Below, in pieces: positions 17,632 through 25,196 of a stretch of DNA of 35,198 nucleotides. How positions within the stretch are numbered: the stretch's first letter is position 1; every line of letters starts with the position of its first letter. The notes under the pieces are model-generated. The model was not told the origin of the DNA and did no database searches. It saw nothing but the letters and a program-made list of their open reading frames with translations. The stretch is from contig CAJKRG010000029.1 in the NCBI GenBank assembly GCA_905202215.1, forward strand, positions 1-35,198. Reading direction: 5' to 3'. The position numbers and the translations under genes are program-made. This DNA comes from an uncultured Porphyromonadaceae bacterium (GTDB lineage Bacteria > Bacteroidota > Bacteroidia > Bacteroidales > Muribaculaceae).

Positions 17632-18597
17632 TCATTCTGCGATAGTGACACGGTCGCCGTTCATGACGCCGAGTCCGAGAATACGGGCGAATTCCTTGAC
17701 GGCCGCCTGTGCCTTTACCGAATTTCCGGCCGGGTCGAGAGGAGGAGCGAATGCGGCTATTCCCAGAAGCCCCGGCATTACGCCGAGCACACCGCCGCCG
17801 ACACCGCTCTTGGCAGGCACGCCCGATGTATAGAGCCAGTCGCCGGAGTTCTGGTAGAAGCCGACAGTGGCAATGAGAGTTGTGATTTTCGGCGCTATCT
17901 CCGGGTCGAAGACACGCGCATGCGTCAGCGGATTGACGCCGCCCGAGGCTATGGTGGCCGCCATCACGGCAAGCTGGCTGCAGGTGATACCGAGCGAGCA
18001 CTGGCGCGTATAGAGGTCGAGGCTCATGGCCGGATCGTCGTAGATACGGTTATAGTTTTTCAGCAGCCATGTGATTGCACGGTTGTTGAAATTGGTGTCG
18101 CTTTCGCTTTTATAAAGCTCGTCGATAAGCTCGGGCGCCGAACCGCACAGAGCGGTGATGTTGTCGGTGATAGCCTTCCATTTGGCGTCGGAATCGCCCT
18201 TGGGATCGATCATGGAGCATGCCGATATGGCGCCGGCGTTGACCAGCGGTGTCGATGGATGGTCGTTCTCGAGGAGGATTGCGAAAATGGAGTTGAAAGG
18301 CAGCCCCGTGGCATCGGCGCCGATCTTTTCGAGCACTCCGGCAGGAGTATGCTGTATCATGGCCAGAATGGCTGTCGGCACTTTCGATACCGATTCTATG
18401 CCGAATCTGTATGACGTATCGCCGAAATTGAAAGCGGTTCCGTCGGGCAGCATTACGCTCAGACCGAAAAGGCCGGAGTCGATATTGGCCAGATAGGGGA
18501 TATAGTTGGCATTTGCGCCGCCGGTGACCTTGGATGCTTTTTCATAAGCCTGCTGGGCGGCCTCCCTGATCTGTTGTCTGGTGAGAGTTATATCCAT
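17632..18597 (-). CDS. glsA: Glutaminase
   Basis: The 321-residue cytoplasmic enzyme hydrolyses glutamine to glutamate and ammonia. It has the serine-dependent beta-lactamase-like fold with SxxK motif SVSK at residues 69-72. Conserved family blocks NYIPYLA, PLVNAGAI and CSQLAVMAATIASGG are present. Length is close to the usual 310 residues. In this operon it supplies glutamate to GadB, and the ammonia it releases neutralises further acid. A GC-rich hairpin separates it from gadB upstream; gadC follows after 22 bases. Confidence 0.95.
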   Translation of the reverse strand: MDITLTRQQIREAAQQAYEKASKVTGGANANYIPYLANIDSGLFGLSVMLPDGTAFNFGDTSYRFGIESVSKVPTAILAMIQHTPAGVLEKIGADATGLPFNSIFAILLENDHPSTPLVNAGAISACSMIDPKGDSDAKWKAITDNITALCGSAPELIDELYKSESDTNFNNRAITWLLKNYNRIYDDPAMSLDLYTRQCSLGITCSQLAVMAATIASGGVNPLTHARVFDPEIAPKITTLIATVGFYQNSGDWLYTSGVPAKSGVGGGVLGVMPGLLGIAAFAPPLDPAGNSVKAQAAVKEFARILGLGVMNGDRVTIAE

Positions 18598-18619
18598 AGT
18601 TGATACGTATTCAGTGAAA

Positions 18620-18663
18620 GCCGGCCGGCGGACGACCGTTGTAATCGGTGGCCACCGGCCGGC
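18620..18663 (-). other. GC-rich hairpin between gadB and glsA
   Basis: GCCGGCCGG (18620-18628) pairs perfectly with CCGGCCGGC (18655-18663). The loop is 26 bases. On the transcribed minus strand no long T run follows (TTTCA only), so it is more likely an mRNA-stability or partial-attenuation element than a full terminator. Confidence 0.6.
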
Positions 18664-18712
18664 AGTTATTTTTCACGGGAGCGTGACCGCGCCCGCAGTA
18701 TAGACTTTGAAT

Positions 18713-20149
18713 TTACTTACCGGTATGGTTGAAGGTCTTGGCAACCAGAGGTATGTTCTTTTCCATGGAGATACGCGTGGGAGTAGGATACTCGAGGGCG
18801 TTAAGCTCGTTGACGGCGAAACGGATGTCGTTGAGGAGCTGGTCGGCCATATCACGGCTGAATCCCTGCTTGCAGAGCACACGCATTACCACGATGTTCT
18901 GTATGTTTGCGGGGAGGGTGTATGCAGGTACCATCCAGCCCTTCTGGGCGAGTTTGTCCTGAAGATCGAAGAGAGTCCACTTGGCGGTCTTCTGCACTTC
19001 GGGCTTCATGAGCCAGGTGAAGATGGGGTTGGGCACATCGGGCGAATAGGGCTGGAATTCGGGCATTGCGCTCACCTGAGAGTGCAGATACTTGGCCACG
19101 GAGAGAGAATTGTACTGAACGTTCTTGTAGCCTTCGAATCCGAGACGGATGAACTGATAGTACTGACCGAGGATCTGTGCGGCAGGACGCGAGAAGTTCA
19201 GGCCGACCTGACTGATCTCGGCGCCGAGATAGTTGACACTGAACGACATCACATCAGGCAGATACTTCTTGTCTTTCCATACGACCCAGCCCAGACCGGG
19301 ATATACAAGACCGAATTTATGGCCGGAGGTGCTGATGGAGAGTACCCATTTCAGACGGAAGTCCCATTTCTTCTCGGGGAAGAGGAAGGGGAGGATAAAG
19401 CCGCCGGTAGCAGCGTCGACGTGGATAGGAATGTCGTAGCCGGTCTTGGCGTTATAGGCATCGAGGGCCTTGTCGAGAGCCTCGACATCGTCGTTGAGGC
19501 CGGTCCATGTCACACCCTGGATAGGCACGATACAGATGGTGTTCTCGTCGCACATCTTGAGTGCTTCTTCGGGATCGAGAGTTGTCTTTTCGAGCGACAG
19601 AGGCACGGTACGCATTTCGATCTGCCAGAGCTGGGCGAATTTTTCCCATACGACCTGATAGCCTGTCGAGATCACGAAGTTAGGCTTGTCATAAGGCTTT
19701 CCTTCTTTCTGACGGCGCTCACGCCACCTGATCCAGGCGGCAATGCCGCCGAGCATACATGCTTCCGACGAACCGATTGCCAAAGCACCCGTTTTCCATG
19801 TGTTGGTCTCGGGGGTGTTCCAGAGATTGGCGATGATATTGATACATTTGCCGTTCATCACGGCGATACGGGGATATTCCGTCTCGTCGATATAGTTGAT
19901 GTTGATGGCCTCGTTCATAAGACGGGTAGCATACTCGTCCATGTATGTGGTTACGAATGTCGCGAGATTGAGTCGCGGCTGAGTCTGGGCAAAGGTTTCA
20001 TCCTTTACCATCTGGTAAGCTATCTCAGGGGTCGTGGGGCCTGCGGGGATACGCTCTACAGGAGCTGCCTGAAGCATTGCGTCGGAACCGAACACATCGG
20101 TTTTTGCATCTCCGTTACGGAAGTTGGGGTCGAGTTTTTGGTCGAGCAT
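18713..20149 (-). CDS. gadB: Glutamate decarboxylase
   Basis: The 478-residue PLP enzyme converts glutamate to GABA and CO2 and takes up one proton per cycle. The PLP lysine is Lys278 in STSGHKFG, and the cofactor-ring Asp is Asp245 in HVDAATGGF; both match the E. coli GadA/B pattern. A conserved block GSSEACMLGG is at residues 126-135. The N-terminus is complete, including a tail like that which closes the active site at low pH in GadB. The gene leads the operon gadB-glsA-gadC and is divergent from an AspT-like exchanger. Its upstream 5' region can fold. Confidence 0.96.
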   Translation of the reverse strand: MLDQKLDPNFRNGDAKTDVFGSDAMLQAAPVERIPAGPTTPEIAYQMVKDETFAQTQPRLNLATFVTTYMDEYATRLMNEAININYIDETEYPRIAVMNGKCINIIANLWNTPETNTWKTGALAIGSSEACMLGGIAAWIRWRERRQKEGKPYDKPNFVISTGYQVVWEKFAQLWQIEMRTVPLSLEKTTLDPEEALKMCDENTICIVPIQGVTWTGLNDDVEALDKALDAYNAKTGYDIPIHVDAATGGFILPFLFPEKKWDFRLKWVLSISTSGHKFGLVYPGLGWVVWKDKKYLPDVMSFSVNYLGAEISQVGLNFSRPAAQILGQYYQFIRLGFEGYKNVQYNSLSVAKYLHSQVSAMPEFQPYSPDVPNPIFTWLMKPEVQKTAKWTLFDLQDKLAQKGWMVPAYTLPANIQNIVVMRVLCKQGFSRDMADQLLNDIRFAVNELNALEYPTPTRISMEKNIPLVAKTFNHTGK

Positions 20150-20189
20150 AGATGTAAATATTTAAGTGTATAGTATTGTAGATCTGTTA

Positions 20190-20278
20190 GAGATGCCTTC
20201 GATAAGCGAGTGTCTGATACAGATAGTAAGGGACAGACTCCTATCATCTTTCATCTCTTACTTAACGTCCGGCATCTC
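20190..20278 (-). promoter_or_regulatory. Potentially structured 5' leader of gadB
   Basis: On the minus strand GAGATGCC (20278-20271) pairs with GGCATCTC (20197-20190), enclosing a second stem of GAGTCTG with CAGAC and a bulge before CTC. AGTAAG and CTTACT in between could pair instead. This would be an 89-base folded leader ending 40 bases before the gadB start. No known riboswitch class is recognised. A near-consensus box, AATTTTTG, lies further upstream at about 20305-20312 on the minus strand. Confidence 0.4.
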
Positions 20279-20388
20279 CGGAATGTTTACGGCGGCTATC
20301 AAAAATTTATGACAATATCCAGAAACTAAAATCACCTCCTTTATGTTAAAGAAGAGTACCACACCCCCTAATATAATCAATAATCACA

Positions 20389-22095
20389 ATGGATTGGATA
20401 GTACACATATTGCGCGACAACCCGTCGCTCGCCGTATTCCTGACTCTGGGCATCGGCTTTTTTATTGGTCAGCTTAAATACAAGTCTTTTTCGCTCGGCA
20501 CGGTGACCTCCGTCCTCCTTGTCGGAGTCGTGGTCGGCCAGCTCGACATTCCCGTACCCGGTCCGCTGAAAGACGTTTTTTTCCTGCTGTTCCTGTTCTC
20601 GATAGGCTATAGTGTAGGCCCGCAGTTTTTCAGCGCACTCAAGGGCGACGGAATAAAGCAGGTGCTTTTCGCCGTCGTCGTGTGTGTGCTCTGTCTCCTC
20701 TCCACATGGGCCGTCGCCCTGTGCATGGGCTATAATGTCGGCGAGGCTGTCGGTCTGCTGGCAGGCGCCCAGACTATGTCGGCTGTAATCGGCGTGGGCA
20801 CCGACACCATCAACTCGCTTTCGGCATCGGCGGCCGACAAACAGCAGTGGATAGGCATGATTCCGGTGTGCTACGCCGTGACATATGTGTTCGGCACGAT
20901 CGGATCGGCATATATCCTGGCAAATCTCGGCCCGGCTCTCCTGGGCGGTCTCAAGAAGGTGAAGGCCGAGACCGTAGAGCTTGAAAAGAAGATGAACTAC
21001 GGCACGGCAAACTCCGACCCCAACTACATCAAGGCCCTGCGCCCGGTTGTATTCAGGGCCTATAAGGTGAACGACAGCTTCTTCGCCACACCGCGCACCG
21101 TCGACGAGGCCGAAGACTATTTCAGGCAGAAAGGAAAGCCTATCCATGTCGAACGCATGCGCTCCGGCGGCAAGATCGTCGACATAACCCCGGGCCAGGA
21201 GCAGAAAATAGCGCTCGGCGACGACATAGTGCTCAGCGGACGCCGCGAATTTATAATCGGCGATGAAAGCTGGATCGGCCCTGAGGTGCTCGATGCCGAA
21301 CTGATCGATTTCATGGCAGAGGATCTCGACATCACAATAGCCTCCAAGGCTCTCGACGGCATGACCGTCGACGATCTGCGCCGCCAGAAATTCATGTACG
21401 GCATATCGATCAAGAGAATCAGCCGCGGCGGCGTCAACGTTCCTGTACTCGCCCAGATAAAGATAAGGCGCGGCGATGTGATATCTGTGGTAGGACTCGA
21501 ACGCGAGGTCAACGCCGCAGCCAAAGAGCTCGGCTATGCCGACCGCCGAACCACAAAGACCGACCTTGTGTTTGTCGGAATAGGCATATTCCTCGGCGGC
21601 CTCATCGGATCGCTCGCAATACACCTGGGCAAAGTACCGGTGAGTCTGAGCGTGAGCGGCGGTGTCCTTATAGCCGGTCTCGTACTCGGATGGCTGCGCT
21701 CGAAGCACCCGACCTTCGGACGCCTGCCGCGTTCGGCCGTATGGCTGATGGATAATCTCGGCTTAAACATGTTCATAGCAGTAGTGGGCATAGCTTCCGG
21801 CCCCTCGTTCGTATCGGGCCTGAAGGAAGTTGGCATCGAACTGTTCCTCATGGGCATAATAGCGACATCGATACCGCTTATTCTCGGCATGATCATAGGC
21901 CGCCACATTTTCAAGTTCCCCGCCGCCATCAATCTTGGATGCTGCGCGGGCAGCCGCACCACGACGGCGTCGCTCGGCGCCGTGCAGGATGCCATCGGAA
22001 GCTCGATTCCGGCCATGGGCTATACCGTGACCTATGCCATCGGCAACACCCTCCTCATACTATGGGGCGTAGTGATAGTGCTGCTTATGGGCTGA
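20389..22095 (+). CDS. Aspartate:alanine exchanger family transporter (AspT-like)
   Basis: The 568-residue inner-membrane protein has two membrane halves, each with the Asp-Al exchanger domain. They start at about residues 10-175 (LFLFSIGYSVGPQFFSALKG; GLLAGAQTMSAVIGVGTDTI) and 380-568 (NLGCCAGSRTTTASLGAVQD). They flank a cytoplasmic part with two TrkA-C-like domains (about 205-370). Members swap aspartate for alanine or other dicarboxylates and can gain a proton gradient when paired with a decarboxylase. No aspartate decarboxylase is present here, so the substrate may differ. It is divergent from gadB across 239 bases. Confidence 0.87.
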   Translation: MDWIVHILRDNPSLAVFLTLGIGFFIGQLKYKSFSLGTVTSVLLVGVVVGQLDIPVPGPLKDVFFLLFLFSIGYSVGPQFFSALKGDGIKQVLFAVVVCVLCLLSTWAVALCMGYNVGEAVGLLAGAQTMSAVIGVGTDTINSLSASAADKQQWIGMIPVCYAVTYVFGTIGSAYILANLGPALLGGLKKVKAETVELEKKMNYGTANSDPNYIKALRPVVFRAYKVNDSFFATPRTVDEAEDYFRQKGKPIHVERMRSGGKIVDITPGQEQKIALGDDIVLSGRREFIIGDESWIGPEVLDAELIDFMAEDLDITIASKALDGMTVDDLRRQKFMYGISIKRISRGGVNVPVLAQIKIRRGDVISVVGLEREVNAAAKELGYADRRTTKTDLVFVGIGIFLGGLIGSLAIHLGKVPVSLSVSGGVLIAGLVLGWLRSKHPTFGRLPRSAVWLMDNLGLNMFIAVVGIASGPSFVSGLKEVGIELFLMGIIATSIPLILGMIIGRHIFKFPAAINLGCCAGSRTTTASLGAVQDAIGSSIPAMGYTVTYAIGNTLLILWGVVIVLLMG

Positions 22096-22110
22096 AACAT
22101 CTAAACAACT

Positions 22111-22152
22111 GTTAAACAGCGGCATGCGCTATTGTGCATGCCGCTGTTTAAC
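22111..22152 (+). terminator. Strong 17-bp hairpin after the AspT-like gene
   Basis: Bases 22111-22127 and 22136-22152 are perfect reverse complements with an eight-base loop. The stem has a GC-rich core (CAGCGGCATGC) and A/T ends. No T run follows, but its position 15 bases after the stop suits a transcript end. Confidence 0.7.
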
Positions 22153-22205
22153 ATCAGGGACAGCTTAAATCGGCCGATTAATCGCCACATACACGGATTT
22201 TTATG

Positions 22206-22213
22206 TATTTTTG
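22206..22213 (+). promoter_or_regulatory. Remnant lysS promoter (TATTTTTG) before the truncated copy
   Basis: TATTTTTG matches TAnnTTTG. The surrounding bases 22193-22220 align with about 80% identity to 25160-25187 in front of intact lysS, so the promoter was duplicated with the gene. Confidence 0.55.
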
Positions 22214-22220
22214 CAAGTAA

Positions 22221-23211
22221 CTGCGCCGCCTCGGCATTGAGCCGTATCCCGCGGCAGAATTTACCGTAACCGGACACAGCGACGAAATCAAAGCGAATTT
22301 CGAAGACGAAGCGCCCCGCCGCGAGGTAGCGGTCGCCGGACGTATCATGAGCCGCCGAATCATGGGCAAAGCCTCGTTTATAGAACTGCAGGACGCCTTC
22401 GGCCGTATCCAGGTCTATATCTCGCGCGACGAGATATGCCCCGGCGACGACAAGGAGCTCTATAACACCGTATTCAAGAAACTCCTCGACATAGGCGACT
22501 TCGTCGGTATCCGCGGCTACGTGTTCCGCACCCAGACCGGCGAAATCTCCGTTCACGCCCAGGAGCTCATAGTGCTCAGCAAGAGCCTGCGCCCCCTTCC
22601 TATCGTGAAGGTGAAGGACGGCGTGACCTACGACGCCTTCGACGACCCCGAGCTGCGCTACCGCCGCCGCTATGTCGACCTGGTAGTCAACGACGCCGTG
22701 AAGCAGATATTCCTCAAGCGTACCAAGGTCTACACCTCCATGCGCGAATACTTCAACGCCGCAGGCTACATCGAGGTCGAGACTCCTATCCTCCAGAGCA
22801 TTCCGGGCGGTGCGTCGGCCCGCCCCTTCATCACGCACCACAATGCCCTCGACATTCCTCTCTACCTCCGTATAGCCGACGAGCTCTATCTGAAGCGCCT
22901 CATCGTGGGCGGCTTCGACGGCGTATATGAGTTCTCGAAGAACTTCCGCAACGAGGGCATGGACCGCACCCATAACCCCGAGTTCACCTGCATGGAAATC
23001 TATGTGGCCTATAAGGACTACAACTGGATGATGAGCTTCACCGAGCGCATGCTCGAGAAGATATGCATGGACGTCAACGGTACCACCGAGGTCAAGGTCG
23101 GCGACAACGTAATCTCGTTCAAGGCCCCCTTCCCCCGCGTGACCATGGCTCAGGCCATCAAGGATCACACCGGCGTCGACATCACCGGCATGGACGAAGA
23201 GCAGCTGCGCA
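22221..23211 (+). pseudogene. lysS: Truncated second copy of lysS (both ends missing)
   Basis: This 991-base segment aligns without a gap to 25260-26250 of intact lysS at a constant offset of 3039. It lacks the first 21 codons: relative to the intact copy about 72 bases, including the ATG, are gone, and an in-frame TAA (22218-22220) sits directly before the homology. It also lacks everything after about codon 351, including class II motif 3, so it cannot charge tRNA. An internal ATG at 22347 could start a 347-residue product with the anticodon-binding region, motif 1 and motif 2 (FRNEGMDRTHNPEFT), ending in unrelated residues. About 49 differences flank an identical core at 22509-22921, and only three change an amino acid, all conservatively (Val/Ile, Asp/Glu, Met/Leu). 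The copy therefore diverged while still functional. Confidence 0.92.
22509..22921 (+). repeat. 413-bp tract identical to 25548-25960 in intact lysS
   Basis: No difference is seen over 413 bases, while the 288 bases to the left have about 25 and the 290 bases to the right about 24. This is the pattern of gene conversion or a crossover between diverged copies. Confidence 0.88.
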
Positions 23212-23276
23212 GGCAATCTTGCCACCGCCGAAATTGCCGGAAAAATGGCGGCGGTGATGAAAATCTTCGGATAATT

Positions 23277-23307
23277 TTTGCCGTTTATAGGATTATATTT
23301 AACTTTG
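23277..23307 (+). promoter_or_regulatory. Consensus Bacteroidota promoter of the inserted glycosidase gene
   Basis: TTTG (23277-23280), a 19-base spacer and TAACTTTG (23300-23307) match TTTG-N19-TAnnTTTG fully, the best promoter match in the window. Transcription would start near 23313, about 85 bases before the ATG. Confidence 0.7.
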
Positions 23308-23336
23308 GAGCATATTTCGCGAATATGCCCCAAAGT
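23302..23336 (+). other. 15-bp hairpin at the start of the glycosidase-like transcript
   Basis: ACTTTGGAGCATATT (23302-23316) pairs with AATATGCCCCAAAGT (23322-23336) with one mismatch and a five-base loop. It overlaps the -7 box, so it could be a palindromic operator or the 5' end structure of the mRNA. Confidence 0.5.
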
Positions 23337-23396
23337 CAGTTTATGCAGTATCAACATCTTAGACAACCGACACCGCAGGGGCTCAAATAGTATTTT

Positions 23397-25160
23397 ATGC
23401 TAAAACTCTTTAAATATGGGCTCGTGATGTCTCTGTCGCTTGCATCGCTCGTAGCCGAAGCCGAATCTTTGCCGGAAATCATGGACATGGTGCACAACAA
23501 TCCCGGCGAAGCACCATTCGAAACCAAATATAATTCGCCCGAATTTCTGAAAAGCGCCGGATTCAGCGGCACCGTGACACACTGGCACATAAACTGCGCC
23601 ATAGACTACGCGGGCTTCGACAGCCGCCTGACCCCTGCAGGCAGCGACGAACGCCGCTGGATAGACGCAAAAGCCGCCCGGATAGACTCCATGCTTGCCC
23701 GGTATGAGGCGGCGGAAGTGCCCGTCTACCCCTTCACCGACTTCCTCGTCTTTCCGGCCTCTGTATGGGAGCTCTACGGCGACTCAATCCGCGGAGCGGG
23801 CTCTGTGGCAGGCACAGGAGGAAGCAACGAACGCGCCCGCAAGCCCGATATCAGCCGCGAGACCACCCGCCGCCTGCTATGCTACCAGATAGACCGCATT
23901 TTCGAGCGCTTCCCGGCCCTCGGAGGCATTACCCTGCGCTTTGGCGAGACATATCTGCACGACACACCCTTCCATATGGGCGGCAGTCCTATACGCGGCG
24001 GCAAGGACGCCGTCGCCGACCACATAGACCTCATCAGCCTGCTCCGCAAGGAAGTGTGCGTGAAACGCGGCAAGAAGCTCTTCTACCGCACATGGGATTT
24101 CGGATATAATTTCCACAACAACCCCGACTTCTATCTGAGCGTGACCGACGCCGTAGAACCGCACCCGCTGCTCTTTTTTTCCATCAAATACCAGCAGAAC
24201 GACTATCACCGCATGACGCCATTCAACCCGGCCCTGGGCCGCGGGCGGCACCAGCAGGTGGTCGAGTCGCAGTCGCGCATGGAGGCCTACGGCAAAGGCG
24301 CCCACCCCTACTACACGGCAAAAGGCGTAATCGACGGCTGGCCGGAGACGGCGCTCGACATAGAATTCGGCACACACCGCTTCACCGGCCGCGACAATGC
24401 GCCCGATGCGCCGCGCGGACTGCGCGACGTCGCAGGCACGGGGCTGCTCAAGGGCGTCATGACATGGTCGCACGGCGGAGGCTGGCAGGGGCCGTATATA
24501 AACCATGAGATATGGACCGACCTCAACACCTTCGTCGTGGCGCGCTGGGCGGCCGACACCTCGCGCTCAGAAGAAGACATATTCCGCGAGTTCTGCGACA
24601 GCATATCGCTGCATGGCTACAACGCCTACCTCTTCCGCCAAATAGCGCTGATGAGCGTCGAGGCCGTGCGCAAAGGCCACTGCAACAGCTACACCCACAA
24701 CGACGTTTGGTGGACCCGCGACGAATTTTTCAGCGCCTCGGCCAACGGCCACGTCATAGATGCCATACTTGCGGCCAATGCCGCCGACAAAGTGCTGGCC
24801 GAGAAAGACGAGGCGGCCCACATGTGGTCGGCAATCGAGGCAATGTCGCGCCAGATAGACTGCGACGACCCGACGCTGAAGGAAGCCATAGACGTGTCGT
24901 GCACCTACGGGCGCATAAAATACCACCTGATACGCGAAATGTGGCGCCTGATGATCTACAGCCGCCTCTACACCGACGGCGACTCCGCCCTGCAGACCGA
25001 AATACGCCGCTCGATAGCCGCCTACGACGCCCTCTGGGCCGAATGGCGCTCGCTCAAAGAGGCGAGTCCGCTCTGTGCCACCATCTACACCGACAAGTCC
25101 TTCCGCAACGAACGCAAAGGCAGCATGGGCGAATTTGTAGACTCTCTGCGGAGTATATGA
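23397..25160 (+). CDS. Secreted glycoside-hydrolase-like protein lying between the two lysS copies
   Basis: The 587-residue protein has a signal peptide (MLKLFKYGLVMSLSLASLVAEA). The mature part looks like a TIM-barrel glycosidase: GITLRFGETYLHDTPFH, KKLFYRTWDFGYNFHNNPDF, and a block near residue 280 (ALGRGRHQQVVESQSRMEAY then GKGAHPYY), followed by a helical C-terminal half rich in Trp and Arg. This recalls alpha-glucuronidase (GH67-like) proteins, but I cannot fix the family. Acidic residues in RFGETY and the aromatic clusters would suit a sugar site. It has its own promoter and no terminator; the lysS -7 box starts 12 bases after its stop. It appears to have arrived together with the second lysS segment. 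Confidence 0.65.
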   Translation: MLKLFKYGLVMSLSLASLVAEAESLPEIMDMVHNNPGEAPFETKYNSPEFLKSAGFSGTVTHWHINCAIDYAGFDSRLTPAGSDERRWIDAKAARIDSMLARYEAAEVPVYPFTDFLVFPASVWELYGDSIRGAGSVAGTGGSNERARKPDISRETTRRLLCYQIDRIFERFPALGGITLRFGETYLHDTPFHMGGSPIRGGKDAVADHIDLISLLRKEVCVKRGKKLFYRTWDFGYNFHNNPDFYLSVTDAVEPHPLLFFSIKYQQNDYHRMTPFNPALGRGRHQQVVESQSRMEAYGKGAHPYYTAKGVIDGWPETALDIEFGTHRFTGRDNAPDAPRGLRDVAGTGLLKGVMTWSHGGGWQGPYINHEIWTDLNTFVVARWAADTSRSEEDIFREFCDSISLHGYNAYLFRQIALMSVEAVRKGHCNSYTHNDVWWTRDEFFSASANGHVIDAILAANAADKVLAEKDEAAHMWSAIEAMSRQIDCDDPTLKEAIDVSCTYGRIKYHLIREMWRLMIYSRLYTDGDSALQTEIRRSIAAYDALWAEWRSLKEASPLCATIYTDKSFRNERKGSMGEFVDSLRSI

Positions 25161-25171
25161 CGAATTTTTCG

Positions 25172-25179
25172 TATCTTTG
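25172..25179 (+). promoter_or_regulatory. -7 box (TATCTTTG) of lysS
   Basis: TATCTTTG matches TAnnTTTG and lies 17 bases before the ATG at 25197. It directly follows the stop of the upstream glycosidase-like gene. No good -33 TTG is seen. Confidence 0.6.
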
Positions 25180-25196
25180 CGAGTTAAAGCAAGATA

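Noticed and set aside
18707..20173. 488-residue ORF on + opposite gadB
   Set aside because: Shadow of a gene with all catalytic motifs on the other strand; no recognisable domain.
20377..21708. 443-residue ORF on - opposite the AspT-like gene
   Set aside because: Antisense frame of a well-supported membrane protein; no membrane segments or motifs of its own.
22101..23366. Long minus-strand ORF opposite the truncated lysS, similar to one opposite intact lysS (25497-26867)
   Set aside because: The similarity between the two only reflects the duplicated sense sequence.
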